From NCBI GenBank assembly GCA_937928545.1, contig CALGJQ010000010.1, positions 1-61,587 on the forward strand: 61,587 nucleotides of DNA. The letters run 5' to 3'. This document shows, one piece after another, positions 28,325-37,013 of this stretch. The position numbers and the translations under genes were made by a program. The stretch is from an uncultured Verrucomicrobiales bacterium (GTDB lineage Bacteria > Verrucomicrobiota > Verrucomicrobiia > Verrucomicrobiales > Akkermansiaceae). The notes under the pieces are model-generated. The model was not told where the DNA came from. It saw only the letters and a program-made list of their open reading frames with translations, and made no database searches. Positions within the stretch are counted from its first letter, which is position 1, and the number at the start of each line of letters is the position of its first letter.

Positions 28325-28623
28325 TTACTCGATTCTCTTCAGCAACTGGGCTCTCTGCTCTTCAGTGACATTGGCGACTTGGATGGCTTCTCTTGCAGCA
28401 TCTGGGTCATTCTTATTCCATTGGTCAATGGTATTGCGGATGGCGTTGAAACGTAGATTTTCCTCGTCGATCGTTTCTGCCCACTCGAAGGCGGAGGATG
28501 TCGTAGGCGGGGTGTGAACTTTTCTTTGCCTATCTGCTGACCTGCAAAGTAGCCGATGCCAAAAACAAGGAGAGCAGCGAGGATCGATAGAAGTGGTTTT
28601 ATGGGGTGATTGGGAGGCGGAAT
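28325..28623 (-). pseudogene. Frameshifted small membrane protein gene
   Basis: On the minus strand a transmembrane start (PLLSILAALLVFGIGYFAG) is open in one frame. After GQQ the convincing sequence jumps to the -1 frame: AFEWAETIDEENLRFNAI, then WNKNDPDAAREAIQ and EQRAQLLKRIE followed by TAA (28325-28327). A single missing base near 28515 joins the two parts into a protein of about 98 residues. No ATG precedes the membrane segment, so the gene is probably decayed at its start as well. The helical part resembles the short helical repeats common in Verrucomicrobiota proteins; no function known. Confidence 0.6.
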
Positions 28624-28671
28624 GAAAGGCGCTCTTTACGAAGAGCGAGACGCGAAAGTAGAAAAGAATCT

Positions 28672-29568
28672 CTATCCTGTCTCTGGCATGAAGGTGGGCA
28701 TCACGATTCCCGAGGGTGCTTTGGCTTCGCCTAGAACTTGCCCGAAATGGATTTCACAATTCCGTGCGCCTAAGTAATAGAGCTTTTGAATGAGTTGAGT
28801 GGCCTTCGCGGGCACGAGGAAGATCGGGGAGGCGTCCTGCAATGCGGTAAGCTGAGCGATGATGAGCGAGAAGGCGGAGTCGTCGTCGCGCATCACACCG
28901 GGACCGAGGAGACAAGAGCCGGGGTGGTTTACCGAGAAGAGAGCCCCCGTGATTTCACCTTCGTTTTCGAAGACGAAGCCTCGCCAGATCTCAGCCTGAT
29001 TCTTGAGGAAAAATTGCCAATCTTTCTCTCTGCGAATCCCGCTGATTTCTTCTTCGAGTTTGACGATGGCAGGAAGGTCTTCGGCACTGGCCGGACGAAC
29101 TTTCTCAGAGAGGGGAGGGAGTTTTTTGCCAGCGGGGAGAAGCATGTCTTGGTAGATTTCAAAGGGGCGAAATCCCGCGCGAGTGTAGAGAGAATATGAA
29201 TCGAGATTCATAGCACTGGAAACGAGGCGCAGTGGTTTATCTCCCGCTCGTTTGATGATCTCGTCCAGCAAGCTTCGTGCGACTCCTTGGCCGGAGAATT
29301 TGGGGTCGGCATTCATGATTCCGATCGAGACATGGGTTTCCCGAGGATGGTAAAAGCAAGAACCCGCGATTTCCCCATCGATCTCGGCGATGAGGCAGCA
29401 AGAGGGGTCGAGGGCTTCGTAGATTTCTGGGAAAATTTGGCAAATTGAAGCGTCACTTCCGGGGAAACAGCCTCGATTTAGGTTTTTAAGATACCAATTG
29501 TTGGTCGAGTGAAAGATCAGCGAGGAAAGTTGATCCCACTCGCTGGGCTGGAGTTCCCTGATGAGCAT
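28672..29568 (-). CDS. GNAT-family N-acetyltransferase
   Basis: 298 residues from the ATG at 29568 (MLIRELQPSEWDQL); another ATG lies three codons upstream. Residues about 1-150 form a GNAT domain with the acetyl-CoA loop ADPKFSGQGVARSLLDEI (about 90-107) and SYSLYTRAGFRPFE. A second, weaker GNAT-like half follows (VRPASAEDLPAIVKLEEEISG), so it may be a two-domain GNAT protein. Substrate unknown. It is divergent from the HtrA protease gene, with about 117 bases between. Confidence 0.85.
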   Translation of the reverse strand: MLIRELQPSEWDQLSSLIFHSTNNWYLKNLNRGCFPGSDASICQIFPEIYEALDPSCCLIAEIDGEIAGSCFYHPRETHVSIGIMNADPKFSGQGVARSLLDEIIKRAGDKPLRLVSSAMNLDSYSLYTRAGFRPFEIYQDMLLPAGKKLPPLSEKVRPASAEDLPAIVKLEEEISGIRREKDWQFFLKNQAEIWRGFVFENEGEITGALFSVNHPGSCLLGPGVMRDDDSAFSLIIAQLTALQDASPIFLVPAKATQLIQKLYYLGARNCEIHFGQVLGEAKAPSGIVMPTFMPETG

Positions 29569-29685
29569 GATTCCCAATTTAGGGATTTTTGCAGAAAAGA
29601 GCAGCTCATTCCATCGCTCTTAAAGAGAAGTCCGTGGATGACATTTGGCCGTTACTCGTTATCTTGGGCCACCCCCTTACTGATT

Positions 29686-31200
29686 ATGAACGATACCTTC
29701 AAACGGGTCATTGTGCTTTGCTTCGTCTTCGTGGCGGCATTTTTTGCCGTCCACGTCTATCGGGCTTGGCGGGGTGGTTATCCTATTTTTGGATTTAAGC
29801 AAGAGGCCGAAAGCGGTCAATTTTCTCCTGAACATGCCACTTTGCAGATGAAGTCTGCGGTGGATCCGAGTCAAGTGCCGGGACTCATTCGTCAGAATGA
29901 TGAGATGGTCGATCTGGTTGATCGGGTTACTCCGGCAGTGGTGAGTATCGATACCGAGATTATAAAAAGGGAGCGCGTGCTTGATCCCTTTCAAGGTCAA
30001 ATTTATGAGCACGCCCGCCTCACTCCTAGTCTAGGTTCTGGGGTTATTGTTTCTGAGGAGGGGCATATCATCACCAATCACCATGTCATTAAGGGGCATC
30101 AAAAAATTCGAGTCACTCTCCACGATGGGCGTTCCCTTCCGGCAACCTTGGTAAATTCAGATAGGCTTCTCGATATTGCCGTCCTTCGCATCAAGAGTAG
30201 TCAAGAAGGTGAGCGTTTCAGCGCTTTGAAATTTGCGAACTCTGACGAAGTTCGTGTTGGTCAACTTGCGATTGCAGTGGGTAATCCATATGGCCTTGGT
30301 GAATCTGTGACGGTTGGTCATATTTCGGGGCGTGATCGTTCCCTGTCTGATGGTCAGCGAGATCTCTTTCAAACTGACGCGGCAATCAACCCGGGAAATT
30401 CTGGAGGCCCTTTGTTGAATCATCTTGGGGAAATCATTGCGATTAATGCCTCGATCTACAGTGAGGATCGAGAGAACCCAGGTTTTCAAGGGATTGGTTT
30501 TTCGATTCCTTCCAATGAGGTGAAGCGCACCATGGAGTATATCTTGAAGAAGGGTCGACCAGTCCATGGCTACCTTGGTTTGGAAACTCGCGACCTAAAT
30601 AACTACTTTCGTAGCGTCTTTAACTACAGTGGTCAGGGAGTCGTGGTGTGGGATGTCACTCCCGGGTCACCGGCCGATTTAGCGGGTCTCAAGCCCTATG
30701 ACGTGATTACTGCTTACCAAGGTGAGGGGGTTCAAACGACAAAGGGTTTTATCAATCGCGTGCGGAGATCAAATGTCGAATCCGAAGTGATCGTGAGTAT
30801 TTGGCGGGGAAATACTTCGCTGAATTTGACTTCTGTGGTCGGAGAAGCCAATCCCTATGCCGTGCCTGAGCAGGTTCCCGACAGTGGGCGCTTGGCTTCC
30901 GACGATGCCATTATACGAACGATTGGGATTAGGGTTCGCAACCTTCCCTCGACTCGAGTGCGGGGAGGTGTGGTTGTCACCAAAGTCGAAGCGAACAGCC
31001 TTGGTTCACGGATGGGAGTGAGGCCAAATGATGTTCTTTCTGATATAAATGGCGCCCGGATCCGTAGTGATCAGGACTTTTATCTCCGGCTAGTGGCAAC
31101 TGCCGCAGTGAAGCCAACTGAGATTCTCGTTTACCGCGGAAAAACGAAACGGATCGTGACAATTCCTGCAATTCCGCGCACCAAAGGTCCAACTGATTAA
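29686..31200 (+). CDS. HtrA/Deg-type periplasmic serine protease with two PDZ domains
   Basis: 504 residues from the ATG at 29686 (MNDTFKRVIVLCF), chosen because it opens with a signal anchor (about 7-25); the longer frame overlaps the divergent gene. The trypsin-like domain shows the catalytic set: His in IITNHHVIKG (about 130), Asp in LLDIAVLRI (about 162) and Ser in INPGNSGGPL (about 238). Two PDZ domains follow (about 300-385, YLGLETRDL, and about 410-500, VVTKVEANSLGSRMG). These proteases degrade or refold misfolded envelope proteins. The OmpA-domain gene follows after 11 bases, suggesting an envelope-stress operon. Confidence 0.92.
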   Translation: MNDTFKRVIVLCFVFVAAFFAVHVYRAWRGGYPIFGFKQEAESGQFSPEHATLQMKSAVDPSQVPGLIRQNDEMVDLVDRVTPAVVSIDTEIIKRERVLDPFQGQIYEHARLTPSLGSGVIVSEEGHIITNHHVIKGHQKIRVTLHDGRSLPATLVNSDRLLDIAVLRIKSSQEGERFSALKFANSDEVRVGQLAIAVGNPYGLGESVTVGHISGRDRSLSDGQRDLFQTDAAINPGNSGGPLLNHLGEIIAINASIYSEDRENPGFQGIGFSIPSNEVKRTMEYILKKGRPVHGYLGLETRDLNNYFRSVFNYSGQGVVVWDVTPGSPADLAGLKPYDVITAYQGEGVQTTKGFINRVRRSNVESEVIVSIWRGNTSLNLTSVVGEANPYAVPEQVPDSGRLASDDAIIRTIGIRVRNLPSTRVRGGVVVTKVEANSLGSRMGVRPNDVLSDINGARIRSDQDFYLRLVATAAVKPTEILVYRGKTKRIVTIPAIPRTKGPTD

Positions 31201-31211
31201 GCCCCCTAATT

Positions 31212-32648
31212 ATGAGTTCTTACGATTCCTATGAACCCCGATCAAAATTCGGTCTCTACATCATTCTCGCTTTCATTGCTGCGGCCCTGATTGGGGCAGT
31301 CATCTACTTCACCCAAGGTGGTAAGGGGTCTGATGTGGATGATTCTCATTCTTCCAAAAAGGAAGTCTTGGTCAAAGGAGTTCCCAGTGAGAAGCCTGCT
31401 GAGATTGATCCCTTTAATGCGAGTCCGGGAGAAGAGCCAATGCCCGAATCTGAGAATACCATCAGGCCTCCTAGCCCTGAGGAAATGCTGATTAATGCTG
31501 GGATGGGAGTTGCTGAGTTGGATCCACAGACTTTGCTCAAAAAAATTGGGCAGTCCCTTGAGGAATCGGATTTTGACCAGCTCACGATGTTGCTCGGGAA
31601 AAATACCCTCGATGAAAGTCAGCTCAAAGGATTGCAAGAGCTCTCTGAAAAAGGAGGCTTCCGACTTAGTAAGCAAGATCCCATCGTTGAGATCGGAGAG
31701 CTGGAGGCGAATCGCCGCACACGTTGGGCGCTCAACCTCGAAACCGAAGTTGGTGGGCAAGCAGATCAAGCAGATCAGGAAGAAAAGGGAGCGCGGATCT
31801 ATTTCGATCTTCTCCGTGGAGAGACTGGGAAATGGACGGTTGAAAAATTGAAGCTGCCTCCTGTTGGCCCTGAGACTAAGACTGAGACTTCAAGCCGAGC
31901 GGTCTTTGTCGATTCCCTCGGGATTACCGATGCTTTCCTGCAGGCGGTGCTTGAGCAGAATTTTGATGACGCAAGATCATTCGTAGATTCTGCTAAGGTA
32001 TCCGATGCGAAGATCGCAGGACTTTGCATTATTTTTGAAGAGGCCAAGTATAAGCTTCGTGCGCAGAAGCCGGTTCGGGCGATGTTTAATCGGGACCTAA
32101 CCGCTGGTTTTGTTGCTCATGTTCAAGATGAGAGTGGTGCGAAAGCAGCTAATTTTGGAATGAGCCTTGAGCGGAAAGCGGAAGATCAACCTTGGCGCGT
32201 GAGTGAGATTAATGTGAATTCCCTCCTTGCAGATTATGCGGTTCGAGTAGCGGGTGGAGATATCCATTACACTCCTCTCGTGAAGAACCCCGATGGTGGA
32301 GAGACTCTGATTCTTTACTTCGGATTCGATGAAGACGGACTCACTCCGAGGACAGAGCGTCAGCTTAATATCGTCGCCGGGCTTCTGAAGCTCGACCGGA
32401 CAAAGAAGCTCAAGCTCTCGGGACATACCGATGCTCTGGGCTCGGATGAATACAATAATAGGCTCTCCGGGAATCGCGCAGGTTCAGTGGAAAAATACCT
32501 GCTCAGCATAGGTGTGCCAGCCGAGCAGATTGTGACCTTGGCTGAAGGCGAGACCAAGCCGCGTCTTCCCAATGCGACTGACGACGGACAAGACAATCCG
32601 ACCGGTCGGAGAGCGAATCGCAGGACTGAGATCTACTTAGATTTTTAG
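31212..32648 (+). CDS. OmpA-domain peptidoglycan-binding membrane protein
   Basis: 478 residues: a short cytoplasmic start, one transmembrane helix (about 13-35, FGLYIILAFIAAALIGAVIY), an acidic Pro/Glu-rich linker, a middle region with two similar alpha/beta domains (about 95-210 and 230-340), and a C-terminal OmpA-like domain (about 360-478; LKLSGHTDALGSDEYNNRLS, GRRANRRTEIYLDF) that binds diaminopimelate in peptidoglycan. It tethers membrane and cell wall. Its last bases overlap the end of convergent rtcA by 4 bases. Confidence 0.85.
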   Translation: MSSYDSYEPRSKFGLYIILAFIAAALIGAVIYFTQGGKGSDVDDSHSSKKEVLVKGVPSEKPAEIDPFNASPGEEPMPESENTIRPPSPEEMLINAGMGVAELDPQTLLKKIGQSLEESDFDQLTMLLGKNTLDESQLKGLQELSEKGGFRLSKQDPIVEIGELEANRRTRWALNLETEVGGQADQADQEEKGARIYFDLLRGETGKWTVEKLKLPPVGPETKTETSSRAVFVDSLGITDAFLQAVLEQNFDDARSFVDSAKVSDAKIAGLCIIFEEAKYKLRAQKPVRAMFNRDLTAGFVAHVQDESGAKAANFGMSLERKAEDQPWRVSEINVNSLLADYAVRVAGGDIHYTPLVKNPDGGETLILYFGFDEDGLTPRTERQLNIVAGLLKLDRTKKLKLSGHTDALGSDEYNNRLSGNRAGSVEKYLLSIGVPAEQIVTLAEGETKPRLPNATDDGQDNPTGRRANRRTEIYLDF

Positions 32649-33658
32649 GAAGCGACGGAAATGAAATGACAGCCTCGTTGTTGGGCTTCGATCTCGAACT
32701 TCACGGAGAGGAATTTTTCGATCACCTCGATGTTAGTCTTCACGTGGTTGGAAGGCGCTGACGTAAGCATTTTTCCCTCTCCGGCAAGGGCCATGGGAAG
32801 GAGGAGTTGGTCAGCGAGATTGCGACCGACGACGGCCTCGCTGCTGAGATAGTTGTTCATCATTTTTGCGACATCCAGAGCGACTCGTTTCGAGGTCTTA
32901 CCGCGTTCGCCGAAAGAAGTCACCCGCTCGGTGATGTTTGCAAAGTTGACCTCAGCAGCGAGGGTGTTGCCTTGGCAATCGGCTTCTTTAGTATGGTCGA
33001 TGAAAACCGTATTCTCAGGCCAATCGAGCTCGCCACGGAGTGCAGAGGTTTCTTTTCCCGCCACGGGCCCTTCCATGTGCGCACAGAGGCAGTGGATGCG
33101 TTGTTCAAGGAGTTCGCCACGCTCGAGAAGCTCGATGGGCTTTGCCTTTTGACCGCCCAAGAAACGGTAAATGACTTTACCGCCGCCAGCAGGGACAAAG
33201 CCGTAGCGGCTGAGATCGGTCTCGATCTCAATTCCCATCTTCTTGAGAACGGGAAAGAAGGCGCGAGTCAGGAAGTCGAAGGGCGGAGCCATCGGATTGT
33301 GCGTGCCTCCCTCGAGGGTGAGAGTGCTTGGTTTCTCTGCCTGCCAAAGTGCGGGTAGGAGGGTTTGTGCGAGAAGAGTCGTACTTCCGGCGGTGCCAAT
33401 CGCGAAGTGATAGTCGCCACCAGTGACTTTGGCGGGATTGAAGACGATCTCGGTCGATCCCATCTCGGCACCGTCGACCGCGGCATCTGAGATTGCGGCC
33501 GCCGCCTTCACGCAAGTGAGATGTTGTCGGGCAAGGCCCGGTTTGCGGCGGGCACCACGGATCTTGGTCAGCCGGAAAGGCTGGCCCGTGATCATAGAAA
33601 GCGTGAGTGAAGAACGGAGGATCTGGCCTCCGCCGTTTTGTCCTGAGAGTTGAATCAT
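32645..33658 (-). CDS. rtcA: RNA 3'-terminal phosphate cyclase RtcA
   Basis: 337 residues, the usual RtcA length. Motifs: NGGGQILRSSLTLSMITGQPF at the start, RGARRKPGLARQHLTCVKA, a central KMGIEIETDLSRYGFVPAGGG, and the C-terminal NLADQLLLPMALAG plus SNHVKTNIEVIEKFL, whose His is the adenylated residue. RtcA converts RNA 3'-phosphates to 2',3'-cyclic phosphates, preparing ends for RtcB. It is the last member of the minus-strand repair series; its upstream neighbour pnkp is separated from it by two plus-strand genes, so it probably has its own promoter or a long read-through transcript. Confidence 0.94.
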   Translation of the reverse strand: MIQLSGQNGGGQILRSSLTLSMITGQPFRLTKIRGARRKPGLARQHLTCVKAAAAISDAAVDGAEMGSTEIVFNPAKVTGGDYHFAIGTAGSTTLLAQTLLPALWQAEKPSTLTLEGGTHNPMAPPFDFLTRAFFPVLKKMGIEIETDLSRYGFVPAGGGKVIYRFLGGQKAKPIELLERGELLEQRIHCLCAHMEGPVAGKETSALRGELDWPENTVFIDHTKEADCQGNTLAAEVNFANITERVTSFGERGKTSKRVALDVAKMMNNYLSSEAVVGRNLADQLLLPMALAGEGKMLTSAPSNHVKTNIEVIEKFLSVKFEIEAQQRGCHFISVAS

Positions 33659-33695
33659 GGTTGAATGATGGAGGTTGAAAGTCTAAGGTGCAGGT

Positions 33696-33917
33696 GTGGA
33701 GATTACGAAGGAGCAAATCCAAGCCGAAGCAAAAGCCTGCGATGATCGCAAGGTAGAGCAAGCGCGGCGGATGAGTTTGCAGGAGAAAATCCGCGCAGGG
33801 GCTGAGTTATTTGAAGATGCTTGTAAGATGACTCTGCGGGGGATTCGGATGCAGCATCCTGATTGGAATGAGGAAGAATGTTTTGAGGAATTGAAGCGGA
33901 GGGTGGCATTGGCCTAG
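33696..33917 (+). CDS. Small helical protein paired with a nucleotidyltransferase
   Basis: 73 residues from a GTG (MEITKEQIQAEAK). It is all-helical and charged (RRMSLQEKIRAGAELFEDACK, HPDWNEEECFEELKRR). No named family. It sits 4 bases before the nucleotidyltransferase gene, and such small helical partners commonly precede AbiEii/MNT-type nucleotidyltransferases, so an antitoxin-like role is possible but not shown. Confidence 0.65.
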   Translation: MEITKEQIQAEAKACDDRKVEQARRMSLQEKIRAGAELFEDACKMTLRGIRMQHPDWNEEECFEELKRRVALA

Positions 33918-33921
33918 TCAA

Positions 33922-34476
33922 ATGACCGGAGATGAGGCGGTTTTTAGTTTGTTGAAGGTTTTGGGCGAGCTTGAGATTCCGCATATGTTGGTAGGTTCCT
34001 ATTCATCAAACGTCTACGGAGTTCCTCGTTCCACAAAGGACGCTGATTTGGTGATCCAGATTAGTTCCGAGCAGATGGCTCGCTTGCAAGTTCATCTTCC
34101 TGATTCGTTAGAGTTGGAGGATCAAAGTTTTTTCGAGATGGTAACGGCAACTCGCAAGGAATTGATTCATGTGGAGGGAAGCACATTCCAGATCGAGTTG
34201 TTTCACTTGAGTGATGATGAGTTTGATCAGGAGAGGTTTTCTCACAGAGTAAAATGCGAATATGCGGAAGGAGTTTCCACTTTTTTACCAAGAGCCGAAG
34301 ACGTCATTGTGCAGAAGCTAAGATGGGCTGTTAAAGCAAAGCGTTCGAAGGATTTTGAAGATGTGGTTTCGATTTTAAAGGTTCAGAACGGGTTGGATTT
34401 TGACCATGTTGAATCGTGGTGTACGAGGCACGGTAGCCTTGGATTGTTCGCCGAGGCGCGGGAAGCGGCTTTGTGA
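33922..34476 (+). CDS. Nucleotidyltransferase-fold protein (AbiEii/MNT-like)
   Basis: 184 residues. The segment HMLVGSYSSNVYGVPRSTKDADLVI (about 19-44) holds the GS and DxD motifs of the polymerase-beta-type nucleotidyltransferase fold, and RAEDVIVQKLRWAVKAKRSKDFEDV is the conserved C-terminal part of AbiEii-like families. Together with the preceding small gene it resembles a toxin-antitoxin or defence pair. Some relatives (MenT) add nucleotides to tRNA 3' ends; whether this one acts on RNA is unknown, but it stands inside an RNA-repair locus. It is convergent with pnkp, 8 bases from its stop. Confidence 0.75.
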   Translation: MTGDEAVFSLLKVLGELEIPHMLVGSYSSNVYGVPRSTKDADLVIQISSEQMARLQVHLPDSLELEDQSFFEMVTATRKELIHVEGSTFQIELFHLSDDEFDQERFSHRVKCEYAEGVSTFLPRAEDVIVQKLRWAVKAKRSKDFEDVVSILKVQNGLDFDHVESWCTRHGSLGLFAEAREAAL

Positions 34477-34484
34477 TTTTTCAG

Positions 34485-37013
34485 CTATAGCCGCGGGTCG
34501 ATGGGTTCGGATTCGAGGGCCAGAACGGAGAAGACGCATTCGTGGACTTTACGGAGCGGGGCTCTTTCTACAAAGCGGTGAAGGGCTTCGAGGCCGAGTG
34601 AAAATTCGCGAAGGGCTAGCGATTGCTTCTTTTTGAGTCCGCGATTTTTGAGCTGCTTAAGGTGACGTTCTTCGAGGTAGTCAGGACCGTAGATGATACG
34701 GAGGTATTCTTTACCACGGCATTTGACGGCGGGTTGGATGGGCGCGCGTTCGCCTTTGACGAGGAAGTGCGTGGGCTTCACGACCATGCCTTCACCGCCG
34801 TTTCCGGTGAGTTCTTCCCACCAACGGGTGGCGTCGCCAGTGGAGACGGGATCATTGAGATCGACGAGCTTAGAGCGGGTTGGTTGGAAGAGGGCAGGGT
34901 CGGTTTTCGTAAGTTGGGAGTTGAAGTCCATGTGCCAGGTGTGGGTCTTGTCGGTGTGGACTTGCCCTTCGGTAGCGAGGAGATGGAAGGGGGCGATCTT
35001 GTAGTCGTCGATTCCGGGAGTGTCCCAGCAGTAGGGGCGGTATGCGGCGCGGAAGTCTTGGACGTTTTTTTGCTGCGAAGTGATACGATCGGAGAGGGCT
35101 TCGATATCGGGGTGGTTGGCCTTTGCGATGAGGTCATTGGCGGCATTGGTATACAGTTCACCCGCTGAGCCAACGGGGGCGTATTGGCGGGTGAGGAGAT
35201 CTTGGGCTTTGGCCGACCAGGGCATGATTTCACAATCGAGGCAGGCCCAGTTGGTTTCTTGTTCTTCCCAGAAGTTGTTTTTATCGAGGGCGCTACGGAG
35301 GCGGTCGAGGATGGCTTCGCAGAGTTTGGGGTCTTTGAAGAAGGCGCGTCCGGTTCGGGAGTAGATTGCGCCGAGGGTTCCGTCGTTGATGCCGAAGCGG
35401 GTGCGGGCGGTTTCCTGATCTTTAACGATCACGATATTGGCACGGGAGCCCATGTGCTTCTCTTCGCAAATGACGTTGGATTGGCCTTCGCTTGCAAAGT
35501 AGGCGAAGGCTTCTTCGGGGCGCTCCAGCCAGTCTTCTTTCCTGCTGGTGGCGCAGGGAGACATGGTGGGAGGAAGGTAGATGAGCCAGCGAGGGTCGAT
35601 GGCGAAGCGGCTCATGACCTCGAGTGCGGCGCTGGCGTTTTCTTCTCGAATGCTGAGGTTGTGGAGGTAGCGAGTGTCGACGATTTTGCGCCCGATGACG
35701 TCATCGAGATCGAGGAGAGTGTCGAGGTGCTGTTGAGGGGAGAGTCCGTTTGGATCGACTTTGAAGGGCTTGGGCGATTCGGCGTAGGTTTGGAGAGCTG
35801 GGGTGGAAACGGTTTCGTTTTCCGGATAGCGGAGTGCGCTGAGTTCGCCTCCGAAGACGCAACCGGTGTCGATGTTGACGGTGCGGTTAAGCCAGCGGGG
35901 AACGCCGACGGGAGTGTGACCGTAGACTACGAGAGCGCTGCCACGGTAGTCGGCCGACCAATCGAGACGGACGGGGAATCCGTATTCGTCTTTCTCGCCG
36001 GTGGTGTCGCCATAGAGACACATTTCGCGAATCGCACCGGAGCCGCGGCCGATCATTTCTTCTTTGATTCCGGCGTGGGCCACGACGAGGCGGCCACCGT
36101 CGAAAACGAGATGGGAAACAAGACTGTGGAGGAAGTCGCAGAGATCGCGTTGATCAATGGGATCCTTTTCCAACTGATCGACAGTGAGATCGAGACCGTG
36201 GGCCAGGGTGACTTTCTTCCCGTTGAGGTGGCGGAGGAGTTTGGCGTCGTGGTTGCCAGGGACGCAGTAGGCGGTGCCTGCTGTGACGGATTCCATGACG
36301 AGGCGAAGGACCTTTGGCGAATCGGGGCCTCGGTCGATGAGGTCGCCGACGAAGACGAGGGTTCGCTCGGAATGGCGGGCGATGTTTCCTTCGATTTGGT
36401 AGTCGAGTTTGGAGAGTAAAGTCACGAGTTCATCGTAACAACCGTGGACATCGCCGATGATGTCGAGAGGACCTTCGATTTCTTGCTTATTGTTCCAGAG
36501 CGGATCACGGGTGATTCCTTCGATGGCGTCGATTTCGTCGACGGAATTGAGAGTGTGAATTTTACGGAAGCCTTCGCGTTTTAGTCCTTTGAGGCCACGG
36601 CGCATGATGGAGATTTGGCGTCGGACGACGTGGGGGCCGAAGTCGCGGTCGGGGCGCTGGGCATTGTGGCTGTGGCAGATACCAGCTGGAGTTTTGAAGA
36701 CGATGGCGGCGGGCAGGCAGTGGTGCTGGCGGGCGATCGTGATGAGTTGCTTTCGGAAGGCGGGGTCGACATTGGTTGCATCGACCACGGTGAGGCGGCC
36801 GAGCTTGAGACGGGTCGAGATAAGGTATTCGAGCAGGGCGAAGGCTTCGCCGGAGACGAGTTGGTTGTTTTCATCGTCGGAGACGAGACCACGACAGACA
36901 TCCGAGGAGATGACTTCGGTCGGAAGGAAGTGCTTCTTGGCGAAGGAAGATTTTCCTGAGCCAGAGGGTCCGATGAGAAGGATGAGGGAGAGTTCTGGAA
37001 AGTGGAGTTTCAT
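34485..37013 (-). CDS. pnkp: Polynucleotide kinase-phosphatase-ligase Pnkp
   Basis: 842 residues from the ATG at 37013, close to the 870 of Clostridium thermocellum Pnkp. Three catalytic modules are visible: a 5'-kinase with P-loop IGPSGSGKSS (15-23); a calcineurin-type phosphatase (about 180-420; IIGDVHGCYDEL, GDLIDRGPDSPKVL, GNHDAKLLRHL, VYGHTPV); and an adenylyltransferase/ligase with nucleotidyl Lys in EEKHMGSRANIV (about 518), DGTLGAIYSRTGR, EGMVVKP (about 742) and VKCRGKEYLRIIYGPDY. It heals and seals RNA breaks with 2',3'-cyclic phosphate and 5'-OH ends. Its ATG overlaps the hen1 stop (ATGA), so the two are translated together. The upstream extension of the frame is an out-of-frame shadow of hen1. 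Confidence 0.95.
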   Translation of the reverse strand: MKLHFPELSLILLIGPSGSGKSSFAKKHFLPTEVISSDVCRGLVSDDENNQLVSGEAFALLEYLISTRLKLGRLTVVDATNVDPAFRKQLITIARQHHCLPAAIVFKTPAGICHSHNAQRPDRDFGPHVVRRQISIMRRGLKGLKREGFRKIHTLNSVDEIDAIEGITRDPLWNNKQEIEGPLDIIGDVHGCYDELVTLLSKLDYQIEGNIARHSERTLVFVGDLIDRGPDSPKVLRLVMESVTAGTAYCVPGNHDAKLLRHLNGKKVTLAHGLDLTVDQLEKDPIDQRDLCDFLHSLVSHLVFDGGRLVVAHAGIKEEMIGRGSGAIREMCLYGDTTGEKDEYGFPVRLDWSADYRGSALVVYGHTPVGVPRWLNRTVNIDTGCVFGGELSALRYPENETVSTPALQTYAESPKPFKVDPNGLSPQQHLDTLLDLDDVIGRKIVDTRYLHNLSIREENASAALEVMSRFAIDPRWLIYLPPTMSPCATSRKEDWLERPEEAFAYFASEGQSNVICEEKHMGSRANIVIVKDQETARTRFGINDGTLGAIYSRTGRAFFKDPKLCEAILDRLRSALDKNNFWEEQETNWACLDCEIMPWSAKAQDLLTRQYAPVGSAGELYTNAANDLIAKANHPDIEALSDRITSQQKNVQDFRAAYRPYCWDTPGIDDYKIAPFHLLATEGQVHTDKTHTWHMDFNSQLTKTDPALFQPTRSKLVDLNDPVSTGDATRWWEELTGNGGEGMVVKPTHFLVKGERAPIQPAVKCRGKEYLRIIYGPDYLEERHLKQLKNRGLKKKQSLALREFSLGLEALHRFVERAPLRKVHECVFSVLALESEPIDPRL

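Noticed and set aside
29509..29685. 59-residue N-terminal extension of the HtrA protease
   Set aside because: It overlaps the divergent acetyltransferase gene and would bury the signal anchor that starts at the ATG at 29686.
35184..36419. Long plus-strand open frame of 411 codons
   Set aside because: It is antisense to pnkp, which has unmistakable kinase, phosphatase and ligase motifs; the translation has no domain.
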